The notes under the pieces are model-generated. The model searched no databases. It saw nothing but the letters and a program-made list of their open reading frames with translations, and was not told the DNA's origin. Position numbers and translations under genes: made by a program. Below, in pieces: positions 24,847 to 32,217 of a DNA stretch of 64,000 nt (positions within the stretch are counted from its first letter, which is position 1; each line of letters starts with the position of its first letter). This DNA comes from Actinomadura syzygii (lineage in GTDB: Bacteria; Actinomycetota; Actinomycetes; Streptosporangiales; Streptosporangiaceae). The stretch covers positions 248,001 through 312,000 of the forward strand of contig NZ_VSFF01000015.1 in the NCBI RefSeq assembly GCF_008085905.1, given 5' to 3'.

Positions 24847-26589
24847 GTGGAGAGTGTCGGCGAGGGCGGACGCGGGACGGCGGCGCGGGGGCCCGCGGTG
24901 AAGCGCGCGGTGGCCGCCGGGGTGGTCGCCGTGGCGCTGTCGGCGTTAGCGAGCGGGTGCCCGTCGGACTCCGGCGATTCGGGGGGCTCGCGGGCCGCGG
25001 GGAGGTCGGGCGGCTCGGTGGACGGAAGCGTGAAGGTGCAGCGCGGCGACGACTTCTCGCTGCCCGGATGGGTGCGCCCGTCGCCGAACTCCGGGCTCTT
25101 CTCCGAGACGGCGGCGCCCGAGTTCGGGGTCGACACGCGCTCGCTGGACGTGAGCTGGCGGCAGCTCCAGCCGGACGGCCCCGGAGAGGTCGTGACCGGC
25201 ACGCCCGGCGCGGCGGAGGACATGACCTTCCAGACGTACGGCAGGCAGCTGGCCGACCGGCGGCCGTTCTGGATGAGGATATTCGCCAGCGGCACGAAAT
25301 GGGCGCCCGACTGGGTCGCCGAGCAGTGCGGCGTGCAGCGGATCGGCCCCGACTACGACGGGCAGTACCACCTGCCGCTCTGGAACGAATGCGTGTGGGG
25401 ACGCCTCCTGGAGCTCTACCGGAAGGTGTTCGTCGAGCAGGGGCTGCGGGCGGATCCGCGACTGCGGTTCATCTACGTCCCGGGCGCGTTCACGTGGGCC
25501 GAGTACGACTACGACATGATCAACGATGCGGCTAAGAAGGGGCTGACGTTCGAGAAGTACCAGGCGTGGTACCGGCACGCCTGGCGCGATCTGGTCGGCG
25601 TCTTCGGGCCGTACGCCTACAAGCTCGTGTTCACCGGCGAGGACTATCCGTGGGGCCCGTGGGGGTCGAAGACCGACCTGCTCACCAAGCAGGCGGTGGA
25701 CGCGGGAATGGGCATCCGGACGGGCATCACCGAGGTCTTCAATTTCCATTTGAGCGAGGCCCCGTCCTACGGCAGCCGGATCCTGCCGGACGGGCACATG
25801 ACGGTGGACGAGTCCCTTCCCGTCCATGACGGGAAGCACGTCGCCGCCACCGAGAACGAGTGCTACAACGACTGCGACTTCAAGACGTCCGAGCCCTACT
25901 ACGCCGTCCGGCAGTCGAGTCTCAAGTCGTTGCAGCTGCGGATGAACTGGGTTTACGCGGTCCCCGGGCCGTCCTATATGAAGCAGTACCCGGAGCTTTG
26001 GAAATGGGTTCGGCTGAGCGTGGGCAAGACGGCGTCCGACTCCCCCGACGCGTGGGCGGCGCTCCGCGACGCGGAGGACACCTTCTGGAAGAAGAAGCGG
26101 GGCCCGTTCACGGGTTCGCGCGAATGGCGGACCCGGCCGTGGGTGCGGAACCTCGAACGATGGCTCGTCCAGCGGGACACCGGGCCGGACGGCCGGGCCC
26201 GGCGGTCCGCGTCCGACGTCCACACCGGCGTCCTCGGGCCGGAGAACGGCACCGCGTACGAGGGGCTCAGCACCGACCGCGCGCACGGGCAGACGTCCAT
26301 GTACTTCGACGTCGACGACCGGTTCGCGCGCGGCCTGCGCGGCCCGGTGCAGATCAAGGTCACCTACCGGGACGCGGGCAAGGGCGCCTGGTGGATCGCC
26401 CACCGGGGCGGACGCTCGCCCGAGGTGCGCCGGACGGGCGACGGCCAGTGGAAGACCGCGACGGTGACGCTTCCCAAGCCGGTGTTCGCGAACGGCCTGA
26501 GCGGCCGCACCGACTTCCGGATCGCCACCGGCGAGGGATCCGATCTGGACGTGCGGTTCGTCCGCGTCGTCCGGCAACGGCCCGCCTGA
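24847..26589 (+). CDS. Secreted lipoprotein, possible glycoside hydrolase-like barrel
   Basis: The protein has 580 residues from GTG 24847. That start is favoured by AAGGAG 11 bp upstream; GTG 24898, which begins right at the signal peptide, is also possible. The lipobox LASGC places the lipidated Cys at residue 38. The body has aromatic-rich motifs (PFWMRIFASGTKWAPDW, FIYVPGAFTWAEYDYDMI, VFTGEDYPWGPWG, LRMNWVYAVPGPSYM) that look like the barrel strands of a glycoside hydrolase, with acidic residues at strand ends. The last about 150 residues look like a beta-sandwich. I cannot name the family. It diverges from the methyltransferase gene and may act on the same envelope glycan. Confidence 0.65.
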   Translation: MESVGEGGRGTAARGPAVKRAVAAGVVAVALSALASGCPSDSGDSGGSRAAGRSGGSVDGSVKVQRGDDFSLPGWVRPSPNSGLFSETAAPEFGVDTRSLDVSWRQLQPDGPGEVVTGTPGAAEDMTFQTYGRQLADRRPFWMRIFASGTKWAPDWVAEQCGVQRIGPDYDGQYHLPLWNECVWGRLLELYRKVFVEQGLRADPRLRFIYVPGAFTWAEYDYDMINDAAKKGLTFEKYQAWYRHAWRDLVGVFGPYAYKLVFTGEDYPWGPWGSKTDLLTKQAVDAGMGIRTGITEVFNFHLSEAPSYGSRILPDGHMTVDESLPVHDGKHVAATENECYNDCDFKTSEPYYAVRQSSLKSLQLRMNWVYAVPGPSYMKQYPELWKWVRLSVGKTASDSPDAWAALRDAEDTFWKKKRGPFTGSREWRTRPWVRNLERWLVQRDTGPDGRARRSASDVHTGVLGPENGTAYEGLSTDRAHGQTSMYFDVDDRFARGLRGPVQIKVTYRDAGKGAWWIAHRGGRSPEVRRTGDGQWKTATVTLPKPVFANGLSGRTDFRIATGEGSDLDVRFVRVVRQRPA

Positions 26590-26630
26590 GCGGGACGCAT
26601 GGCGTTTCCTGCTTCTTTCTCTACTCTTCC

Positions 26631-26651
26631 GAGCATAAGTGAGCATAGACT
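26631..26651 (+). promoter_or_regulatory. Tandem 10-bp repeats over a -10-like box, upstream of the agaS-like operon
   Basis: GAGCATAAGT (26631-26640) is followed directly by GAGCATAGAC (26641-26650), giving two GAGCATA units one helical turn apart in an AT-richer patch. TAGACT (26646-26651) can serve as a -10 box. Direct repeats at 10-bp pitch over a promoter fit a regulator binding one DNA face, possibly the DeoR protein encoded at 22707-23468. The rest of the 101-bp gap (26590-26690) holds nothing else obvious apart from a pyrimidine-rich run. Confidence 0.5.
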
Positions 26652-26690
26652 CTGCAAAAAGCCGACGCCGCGTCCTCGCCAGGAGGTTCC

Positions 26691-27608
26691 ATGCCCGCCG
26701 ACCGGACCACCAGCGAGATCGCCGCCCAGCCGGAGTGCTGGCGGCGGGCGGCCGGGCTGGCGGCCGGGCTCGCCGAGCGGGCGGGCGGCGGTCCGCTCCC
26801 GGCGCGCGGCGAGCGGGTGGCGGTCGTCGGGTGCGGCACCTCGCTGTTCATGGCGCAGGCGTACGCGGCGCTGCGCGAGTCGGCCGGGCACGGCGAGACC
26901 GACGCGTTCGCGGCCTCGGAGATGCCGTCCGGCCGCCGCTACGACCGGGTGGTCGCGCTCTCCAGGTCCGGGACGACGACGGAGGTCGTCGACGTCCTCG
27001 CCGGGCTCGCCGGGACGGCCCGCACGACCGTGGTCACCGCCGTCCCGGACTCCCCCGCCGCCGGGCGCGCCGACCATGTCGTCGCCCTCGCGTTCGCGGA
27101 CGAGGAGTCCGTCGTGCAGACGCGGTTCGCCACGACCCAGCTCGTCCTGCTGCGGGCCCACCTCGGCGAGGACGTGACGGCCGCGATCGAGGACGCGCAG
27201 GCCGCCGTCCGCGACCCGCTCCCGGCGGAGCTGCTCGCCGCCGGGCAGTTCACCTTCCTCGGCCGCGGCTGGACGGTCGGCCTGGCGAGCGAGGCGGCGC
27301 TCAAGATGCGCGAGGCGGCCGGGTACTGGACGGAGGCGTACCCGGCCATGGAGTACCGGCACGGGCCGATCAGCGTCACCGGCCCGGGCCGCGCGGTGTG
27401 GATGCTCGGCGACCTCCCGGACGGCCTCGCCGCCCAGGTCGCGGCGACCGGCGGGCTGCTGCGCGCGGCGGCCGCCGACCCGCTGGCCGAGCTGGTCCGG
27501 GCGCAGCGGGCGGCGGTCGCGCTGGCGGTCGCCCGCGGCCTGGACCCCGACCGCCCGCGCCACCTCACCCGCTCGGTGATCCTGGACGGCCGGGCCCCCG
27601 GCGCATGA
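26691..27608 (+). CDS. SIS-domain sugar isomerase/deaminase (AgaS-like)
   Basis: The 305-residue protein contains two SIS domains. The first has VAVVGCGTSLFMAQAYAAL and VVALSRSGTTTEVVDVL (phosphosugar-binding Ser/Thr loop). The second has FLGRGWTVGLASEAALKMREAA and EYRHGPISVTGPG with the His/Gly loop typical of GlmS/AgaS isomerase domains. AgaS converts galactosamine-6-phosphate to tagatose-6-phosphate with loss of ammonia. Here it is followed by a tagatose-6-phosphate-kinase-like gene and a class II aldolase, which makes that activity likely. The next gene overlaps by 4 bp. Confidence 0.85.
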   Translation: MPADRTTSEIAAQPECWRRAAGLAAGLAERAGGGPLPARGERVAVVGCGTSLFMAQAYAALRESAGHGETDAFAASEMPSGRRYDRVVALSRSGTTTEVVDVLAGLAGTARTTVVTAVPDSPAAGRADHVVALAFADEESVVQTRFATTQLVLLRAHLGEDVTAAIEDAQAAVRDPLPAELLAAGQFTFLGRGWTVGLASEAALKMREAAGYWTEAYPAMEYRHGPISVTGPGRAVWMLGDLPDGLAAQVAATGGLLRAAAADPLAELVRAQRAAVALAVARGLDPDRPRHLTRSVILDGRAPGA

Positions 27609-28537
27609 TCCTCACGGTCACCCCGAACGCGGCGCTCGACGACACCTACGAGGTCCCGGACGCCCGGACCGGCGAGGTGAACCGGGTCGCGGCCGTGCAC
27701 CGCAGGCCGGGCGGCAAGGGCGTCAACGTCGCGCGGGTGCTGCACGGGCTCGGGCACGAGGTGGTGGCCGCCGGGTTCGCGGGCGGCACCGTGGGCGCGG
27801 GGATCGAGGCGGGGCTCGCCTCGCTCGGCGTGCCGTCCGCGTTCACCCGGACGGCCGGGGAGTCGCGCCGGACGGTCACCGTCGTCGCCGCCGAGGTGAC
27901 GGTGTTCAACGAGCCGGGTCCCACGGTCACCGCCGCCGAGTGGGACGCGTTCGCCCGCGACTACGGGCGGCTGGCACGGGACGCGGAGGTCGTCGTCCTG
28001 TCCGGGAGCCTGCCGCCGGGCGTGCCGCCGGACGCCTACGCGCGCCTCGTCCGCCTCGCGGACGCCCCGGTGATCTTGGACGCCGACGGGGAGGCGCTGC
28101 GGCTCGGGCTGGCGGCGCGTCCCGACGTCGTGAAGCCGAACGCCGCCGAGCTGGCCCGCGCGACCGGCACCGACGACCCGGCGGCCGGGATCCGCGCGCT
28201 GCGCGGCGCGGGCGCGGTCGTCGCGTCACTCGGCGCGGGCGGCGTGCTCGCCGCCACCCCGGACGGCGTGCTGCGCGCCGAGCTGGACCGTCCGGAGGCG
28301 GGCAACCCGACCGGGGCGGGCGACGCGCTCGCCGCCGGGCTCGCGGCGGGGCTGGCGGGCGGGCTGCCGTGGCCGGAGCGGCTGCGGCGGGCGGTCGCGC
28401 TGGCCGCGTGCGCGGTCCGCTCCCCCGTCGCGGGCGAGGTCGACGCCGCCGAGCTTCCCGCGCTGCTCGCGCGGGTCACCGTCCGGACCGAGGAGGCCGT
28501 ATCGGAGGAGGGTCATGCCGCTCGCGCCCATGAGTGA
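27605..28537 (+). CDS. 1-phosphofructokinase/tagatose-6-phosphate kinase family protein
   Basis: This 310-residue PfkB kinase is of the FruK/LacC type. The N terminus MILTVTPNAALDDTYEV and the loop RRPGGKGVNVARVLHGLG are diagnostic. VVKPNAAELAR and NPTGAGDALAAGL supply the ATP and catalytic Asp region. It would phosphorylate tagatose-6-phosphate or fructose-1-phosphate to the bisphosphate, which the next enzyme then cleaves. ATG 27605 overlaps the agaS-like stop. The 3' end overlaps the aldolase gene by 23 bp, so all three are tightly coupled. Confidence 0.9.
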   Translation: MILTVTPNAALDDTYEVPDARTGEVNRVAAVHRRPGGKGVNVARVLHGLGHEVVAAGFAGGTVGAGIEAGLASLGVPSAFTRTAGESRRTVTVVAAEVTVFNEPGPTVTAAEWDAFARDYGRLARDAEVVVLSGSLPPGVPPDAYARLVRLADAPVILDADGEALRLGLAARPDVVKPNAAELARATGTDDPAAGIRALRGAGAVVASLGAGGVLAATPDGVLRAELDRPEAGNPTGAGDALAAGLAAGLAGGLPWPERLRRAVALAACAVRSPVAGEVDAAELPALLARVTVRTEEAVSEEGHAARAHE

Positions 28538-29366
28538 GGTCGTCGGCGGGCTCGCCGGTGCGCGGCGCGGGCTGGGGGCGTTCAACGCGATCCAGCTTGA
28601 GCAGGCGGAGGCGATCGTCGCGGGCGCGGAGCGCGCCGGGTCGCCGGTCGTGCTGCAGGTGAGCGAGAACTGCGTCGCCTACCACGGCGCGCTCGCCCCG
28701 CTCGGGCGGGCCGTCCTCGAAGTGGGACGGGCCGCCGCCGTGCCGGTCGTCGTCCACCTGGACCACGCGACGTCGGCGGACCTCGTGCGCGAGGCGGTCG
28801 CGCTCGGGTTCGGCTCGGTGATGTTCGACGCGTCGAGGCTCGACCACGACGCGAACGTCGCCGCGACCGCCGAGGTGGCCGCGCGCTGCCACGCGGACGG
28901 CGTCTGGGTCGAGGCGGAGCTGGGCGAGATCGGCGGCAAGGACGGCGCGCACGCCCCGCACGCCCGCACCGACCCGGCCGAGGCCGCGTCCTACGTCGCG
29001 GCGACCGGCGTGGACGCGCTGGCCGTCGCGGTCGGGACATCGCACGCGATGCCGACCCGCGACGGCGTCCTGGACCTGCCGCTGATCGCGCGGCTGCGCG
29101 CGGCGGTGCCGGTGCCGCTGGTGCTGCACGGCTCGTCCGGCGTGCCCGACGCCGCGCTGGGCGCCGCCGTCGGGCACGGCATGACGAAGATCAACATCGC
29201 GACGCAGCTCAACAAGGTCTACACGGCCGCCGTCCGGGACCGGCTGGCCGCCGACCCCGCGCTCGTCGACCCGCGCCGCTACGTCGCGGCGGGACGGGAC
29301 GCCGTCGCCGCCGAGGTCGCGCGGCTGCTGGCCGTCATCCAAGCGCCGGGCCTACCTTGTAGGTGA
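28515..29366 (+). CDS. Class II ketose-bisphosphate aldolase (GatY/KbaY-like)
   Basis: This 283-residue zinc aldolase cleaves tagatose- or fructose-1,6-bisphosphate to glyceraldehyde-3-phosphate and DHAP. Zinc and catalytic motifs are VVHLDHATSADL (catalytic Asp and Zn His), VEAELGEIGGKDG, VGTSHAM, LVLHGSSGVPD and KINIATQLN. GGAGGAGGG precedes ATG 28515. With the SIS isomerase and the kinase it completes an amino-sugar-to-glycolysis route. The 3' end overlaps the convergent DHFR-like gene by 32 bp. Confidence 0.92.
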   Translation: MPLAPMSEVVGGLAGARRGLGAFNAIQLEQAEAIVAGAERAGSPVVLQVSENCVAYHGALAPLGRAVLEVGRAAAVPVVVHLDHATSADLVREAVALGFGSVMFDASRLDHDANVAATAEVAARCHADGVWVEAELGEIGGKDGAHAPHARTDPAEAASYVAATGVDALAVAVGTSHAMPTRDGVLDLPLIARLRAAVPVPLVLHGSSGVPDAALGAAVGHGMTKINIATQLNKVYTAAVRDRLAADPALVDPRRYVAAGRDAVAAEVARLLAVIQAPGLPCR

Positions 29367-29937
29367 CGTGCGTGACGAGGTCCGTGTGCGCGACGCGCAC
29401 CGGCCTGAGCGCGAGGTCGCCGACGCCCGTGAACAGCCGCTCGCCCTCGCCGAGGACGATCGGCGCGATGTGCAGCCGCAGCTCGTCGATCAGGCCGGCG
29501 GCGAGGTACTGGTCGACGGTGTGCGCGCCGCCGGCGATCGCGACGTCCAGGTCGCCCGCCGCCTCCTTCGCCCGGGCGAGCGCCGACTCGATCCCGTCGG
29601 TGACGAAATGGAAGGTCGTGCCGCCCTTCATCTCGACCTTCTCCCTCGGGTGGTGGGTCAGGACGAACACGGGCGCGTGGTAGGGCGGCTCGTCGCCCCA
29701 CCAGCCCGTCCAGTCGAGGTCCCAGTCGCCGCGCCCGGCCGTGAACATGTTGCGTCCCATGACGAACGCGCCCGCCGCCGTGATCTCCTCGATGACGGCG
29801 GCGTGCGCGTCGGGCTCCTCGAACATCCACCGGTGCAGCCGCTCGCCGCCGTCGCCGAGCGGCTCGTCGAGGCGCTGGTTCGGGCCGGCCGCGTAACCGT
29901 CGGCGGAGACGGCGATGTCGCAGGTCACCTTGCTCAT
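29335..29937 (-). CDS. Dihydrofolate reductase family protein (RibD C-terminal-like)
   Basis: The protein has 200 residues and a RibD_C/DHFR-like fold. CDIAVSADGYAAGPNQ is the N-terminal strand, FVMGRNMFTAGRGDW the conserved MGR loop, and VAIAGGAHTVDQYLAAGLIDELRL the NADPH-binding GG segment, followed by IAPIVLGEGERLF. Proteins of this stand-alone group reduce unknown substrates and are not the essential folate enzyme. The ATG at 29937 is used. It converges on the aldolase gene with overlapping 3' ends and has no obvious link to either neighbour. Confidence 0.9.
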   Translation of the reverse strand: MSKVTCDIAVSADGYAAGPNQRLDEPLGDGGERLHRWMFEEPDAHAAVIEEITAAGAFVMGRNMFTAGRGDWDLDWTGWWGDEPPYHAPVFVLTHHPREKVEMKGGTTFHFVTDGIESALARAKEAAGDLDVAIAGGAHTVDQYLAAGLIDELRLHIAPIVLGEGERLFTGVGDLALRPVRVAHTDLVTHVTYKVGPALG

Positions 29938-29977
29938 GTCGGGTCCTTCCGTCCGGGCGCCCGTCCGGCGCCGCTCA

Positions 29978-31144
29978 TCAGATGGTCGGAGCCGTCCCCG
30001 CGCCCTCGACATCCTGGCCGGAAGAATTCTCCCGTGTTTCCGGCCGCCCGATCTCGTACCCGGCGGGCGGCAGGAGCAACGCCGGGAGCGGGACGTCGAG
30101 CGCGCGGCTGAACGCGAGCAGTTCGTCGGCGTCGAACCGGCGCGGCGGCACCGCCGTCTCGGCGTGCTCGACGTGCTCGGCCGTCCAGACGGTGCCGGTC
30201 AGGTCGGTGAGGGCGGCGGCGAGGGCCGTCCTCGGCAGGCCGCGGACGCGCCGCCACTGCCCGACGTTGACGGCGACGACCTGGTTCATGGTGGCGGCCG
30301 TCCGGGCCGTCGGCGGGAGGCCCTGCCGATGCTTCCCCCTCCCGCGCGCCTCCCGCAGGACGGTCGCGGGGATGGCGAGCGCGAGCAGCGCGGGCAGCGC
30401 CCACGGGTAGGAGGACGTGCGCGCCGTGAACCGGACGGGGCTGTCGATCCCGGTCAGCTCGCCGACCACCGCGTACCGGCCGAACGCCGGGCCCGGCAGC
30501 TTCACCTTGACGCTGAGCGTGCGCTCCTGGCCGGGGGCGAGGGCGCCGATCGCGGGGGCGTCCAGGACGCCGGTCGGGTCGGCGCCGCGCCCGGCGGCGA
30601 GGGTGAGCGGCGGGTCGGTGACCGGCGCCTTCCCGGTGTTGCGGACGGTGAACGTCACGGTCCGCTCGGCCGGGCCGCCGAACCAGGCGCCGAACCGGGC
30701 GGCGGAGGGTCCCCCGCCGTCCACCCGCACGCCGGACACGGTCAGGTCGCGGGACGGACCGGCGGCGGCGGTGCGGCGCTGCGCGGCGGTGAGCGTCGGC
30801 ACGCCCTTGATCGTCAGCGGGACGGTCCGGGCCCGGCCGCCCGCGACCGGCCGCGCCGACACGACGCACGGGCAGCCGATCGGCGGCTGGACGACGGTGA
30901 CCATCGCTGTGCCGCGCCCCTGCGCGGTCACGAAGGTGGTGGCCGCGGCGGCGACGGCGCAGTCGGCCGAGCCGCGCGCCGCGCCGTTCCCGCACACCTC
31001 GATCAGGACGTTCCCGGACGGCCAGGCGGCGAGGTCGACGGTCACGGTCTGCCCCACCGCGACGTCGGTCCGGTCGACCTCGACGGTCGGTCCGGGCGCG
31101 GCGAGCGCGAGACCGGCGAGTGCGGCGGCGAGCAGCGCGCTCAT
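29978..31144 (-). CDS. Membrane protein with extracellular Ig-like domains and a C-terminal cytoplasmic XRE HTH domain
   Basis: One uninterrupted 388-residue frame. Residues 1-17 are a signal-like helix. A neocarzinostatin-like beta domain follows, with the VGQTVTVDLAAWPSGNVLIEVCG start and the cysteine pair CPCVV. A second beta domain (VTFTVRNTGKAPVTDPPLTL) resembles a CARDB/NEW3 repeat. Residues about 246-263 (YPWALPALLALAIPATVL) form a membrane helix followed by basic residues, which places the rest inside. Residues 286-365 match an XRE helix-turn-helix of the actinomycete type (NQVVAVNVGQWRRVRGL, FDADELLAFSRALDVPLPALLLPP). No ribosome binding site precedes Met286, so a separate gene is unlikely. 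It overlaps the DUF916-like gene by 4 bp. I infer a one-component transmembrane regulator of this surface/heme locus. Confidence 0.72.
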   Translation of the reverse strand: MSALLAAALAGLALAAPGPTVEVDRTDVAVGQTVTVDLAAWPSGNVLIEVCGNGAARGSADCAVAAAATTFVTAQGRGTAMVTVVQPPIGCPCVVSARPVAGGRARTVPLTIKGVPTLTAAQRRTAAAGPSRDLTVSGVRVDGGGPSAARFGAWFGGPAERTVTFTVRNTGKAPVTDPPLTLAAGRGADPTGVLDAPAIGALAPGQERTLSVKVKLPGPAFGRYAVVGELTGIDSPVRFTARTSSYPWALPALLALAIPATVLREARGRGKHRQGLPPTARTAATMNQVVAVNVGQWRRVRGLPRTALAAALTDLTGTVWTAEHVEHAETAVPPRRFDADELLAFSRALDVPLPALLLPPAGYEIGRPETRENSSGQDVEGAGTAPTI

Positions 31145-32118
31145 GGCCGCGTCCGGCGGCGGCGCAGCAGGAACAGGGCGGCGAGGAGGGCCAGGACGGC
31201 GGCGACGGCCGCCCACGGTGTGGCCCACCACCCCGCCGTGCGGACGATGGGACGCGCCGTGCTCGCGGTCGCGTCCATCGAGTCGTGCGGGGTGAGCTTC
31301 AACGTGGCGGTCAGCGGCCCGGCCGGGAGCACGCCCCGGACGCGGTCGGTGAACGTGTAGGCGTTGCCCGGCAGCAGTTCCGGCACCTTCCGGGTCGTGT
31401 CGCCGCCGAGCCCGACGCCGAACGGCCCGGTCACGCCGACCCGCGCGGACGCCGTGAGCCGGACGTTCCCGACGTTCCGCAGCCGGTAGGTGACGTCGGC
31501 GCCGCCGGAGCCGAGCGGCGGGTTCGCGGCCGCGACCTTCAGCGACTCCACCCGCAGCGCCGACGACAGCGCCCCGTTCACCCGCGCGTAGACGCGGGCG
31601 GCGACGCGGCGGTCGACGTTCACGCGCTGCCCCCGCGCGCCGGTGGTCTGCTCGGTGACGGCGGCGATCACGCCGCCGGAGTGGTCGCCGGGCGTCGCGC
31701 CGTCCGGCACGGTCAGCGTGAACGGCACGGCCACGGACCCGCCGGGCTTGACCGTCCGCGCGGGGGCGCCCGCGACGGAGATCCAGGCGCCGACGTCGGC
31801 GGCGCGCCGGTCGGCGGTGAGGAGGGCGAAGGAGCCGTCCGCCGTGTTGAAGGCGTCCGTGGCGTACACGCGGAAGGTCAGCGGACGTCCGCTGAGGTTG
31901 GTGATCGTCACCTTGTCGCGCACCCGCTGCCCCGGGGACAGCGTGTAGACGAAGAAGTCCCGCCGGGACTGCCCGGCGGCGCCGGACGGCTTGACCGACC
32001 AGGCGAAACCGCCGCCGCCGCTCGGCGCGGGCGCGGCGGCCCGCGCCGCGGGCGCCGGGGCGGCGGAAACGGCGAGGACGGCGGCCGCCAGGAGGGCCCC
32101 GGCGCGGGATGGGTTCAT
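31141..32118 (-). CDS. DUF916/WxLIP-like cell-surface protein with C-terminal membrane anchor
   Basis: This 325-residue exported protein has a signal peptide ending near AARAAA. The core begins FAWSVKPSGAAGQSRRDFFVY, with LSPGQRVRDKVTITNLSGRPLTFRVYATDAFNT. This is the pattern of DUF916 (WxL protein peptidoglycan-interacting) proteins, as is PDGATPGDHSGGVIAAV. Residues about 300-318 are a membrane helix followed by RRRRTRP. In Firmicutes such proteins bind WxL proteins to the wall, and here the neighbouring 32218-33213 product has a WxL-like C-terminal half. ATG 32118 is the start. A strong hairpin precedes it. Confidence 0.8.
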   Translation of the reverse strand: MNPSRAGALLAAAVLAVSAAPAPAARAAAPAPSGGGGFAWSVKPSGAAGQSRRDFFVYTLSPGQRVRDKVTITNLSGRPLTFRVYATDAFNTADGSFALLTADRRAADVGAWISVAGAPARTVKPGGSVAVPFTLTVPDGATPGDHSGGVIAAVTEQTTGARGQRVNVDRRVAARVYARVNGALSSALRVESLKVAAANPPLGSGGADVTYRLRNVGNVRLTASARVGVTGPFGVGLGGDTTRKVPELLPGNAYTFTDRVRGVLPAGPLTATLKLTPHDSMDATASTARPIVRTAGWWATPWAAVAAVLALLAALFLLRRRRTRP

Positions 32119-32147
32119 GGGTCGGGCTCCGCGTACTCTCTGTCCGG

Positions 32148-32184
32148 GGCGGGGTGGGGATGCTTCGACCATTCCCACCCCGCC
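32148..32184 (-). terminator. 15-bp hairpin between the WxL-like and DUF916-like genes
   Basis: GGCGGGGTGGGGATG (32148-32162) and CATTCCCACCCCGCC (32170-32184) form a 15-bp stem with one G-U pair (in one orientation) and a 7-base loop. It fills the middle of the 99-bp gap between two minus-strand genes. It could be a partial terminator or an mRNA processing and stability element that makes the abundant secreted protein upstream more expressed than the anchor downstream. Confidence 0.65.
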
Positions 32185-32217
32185 TTCCCTTCTCGGGGGT
32201 CTGTTCCTAGGAGTTCG

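Noticed and set aside
30278..30289. GCCGCCACCATG resembling a eukaryotic Kozak start for a separate XRE gene
   Set aside because: It has no meaning in bacteria and there is no Shine-Dalgarno, so the XRE domain was kept as part of the fusion.
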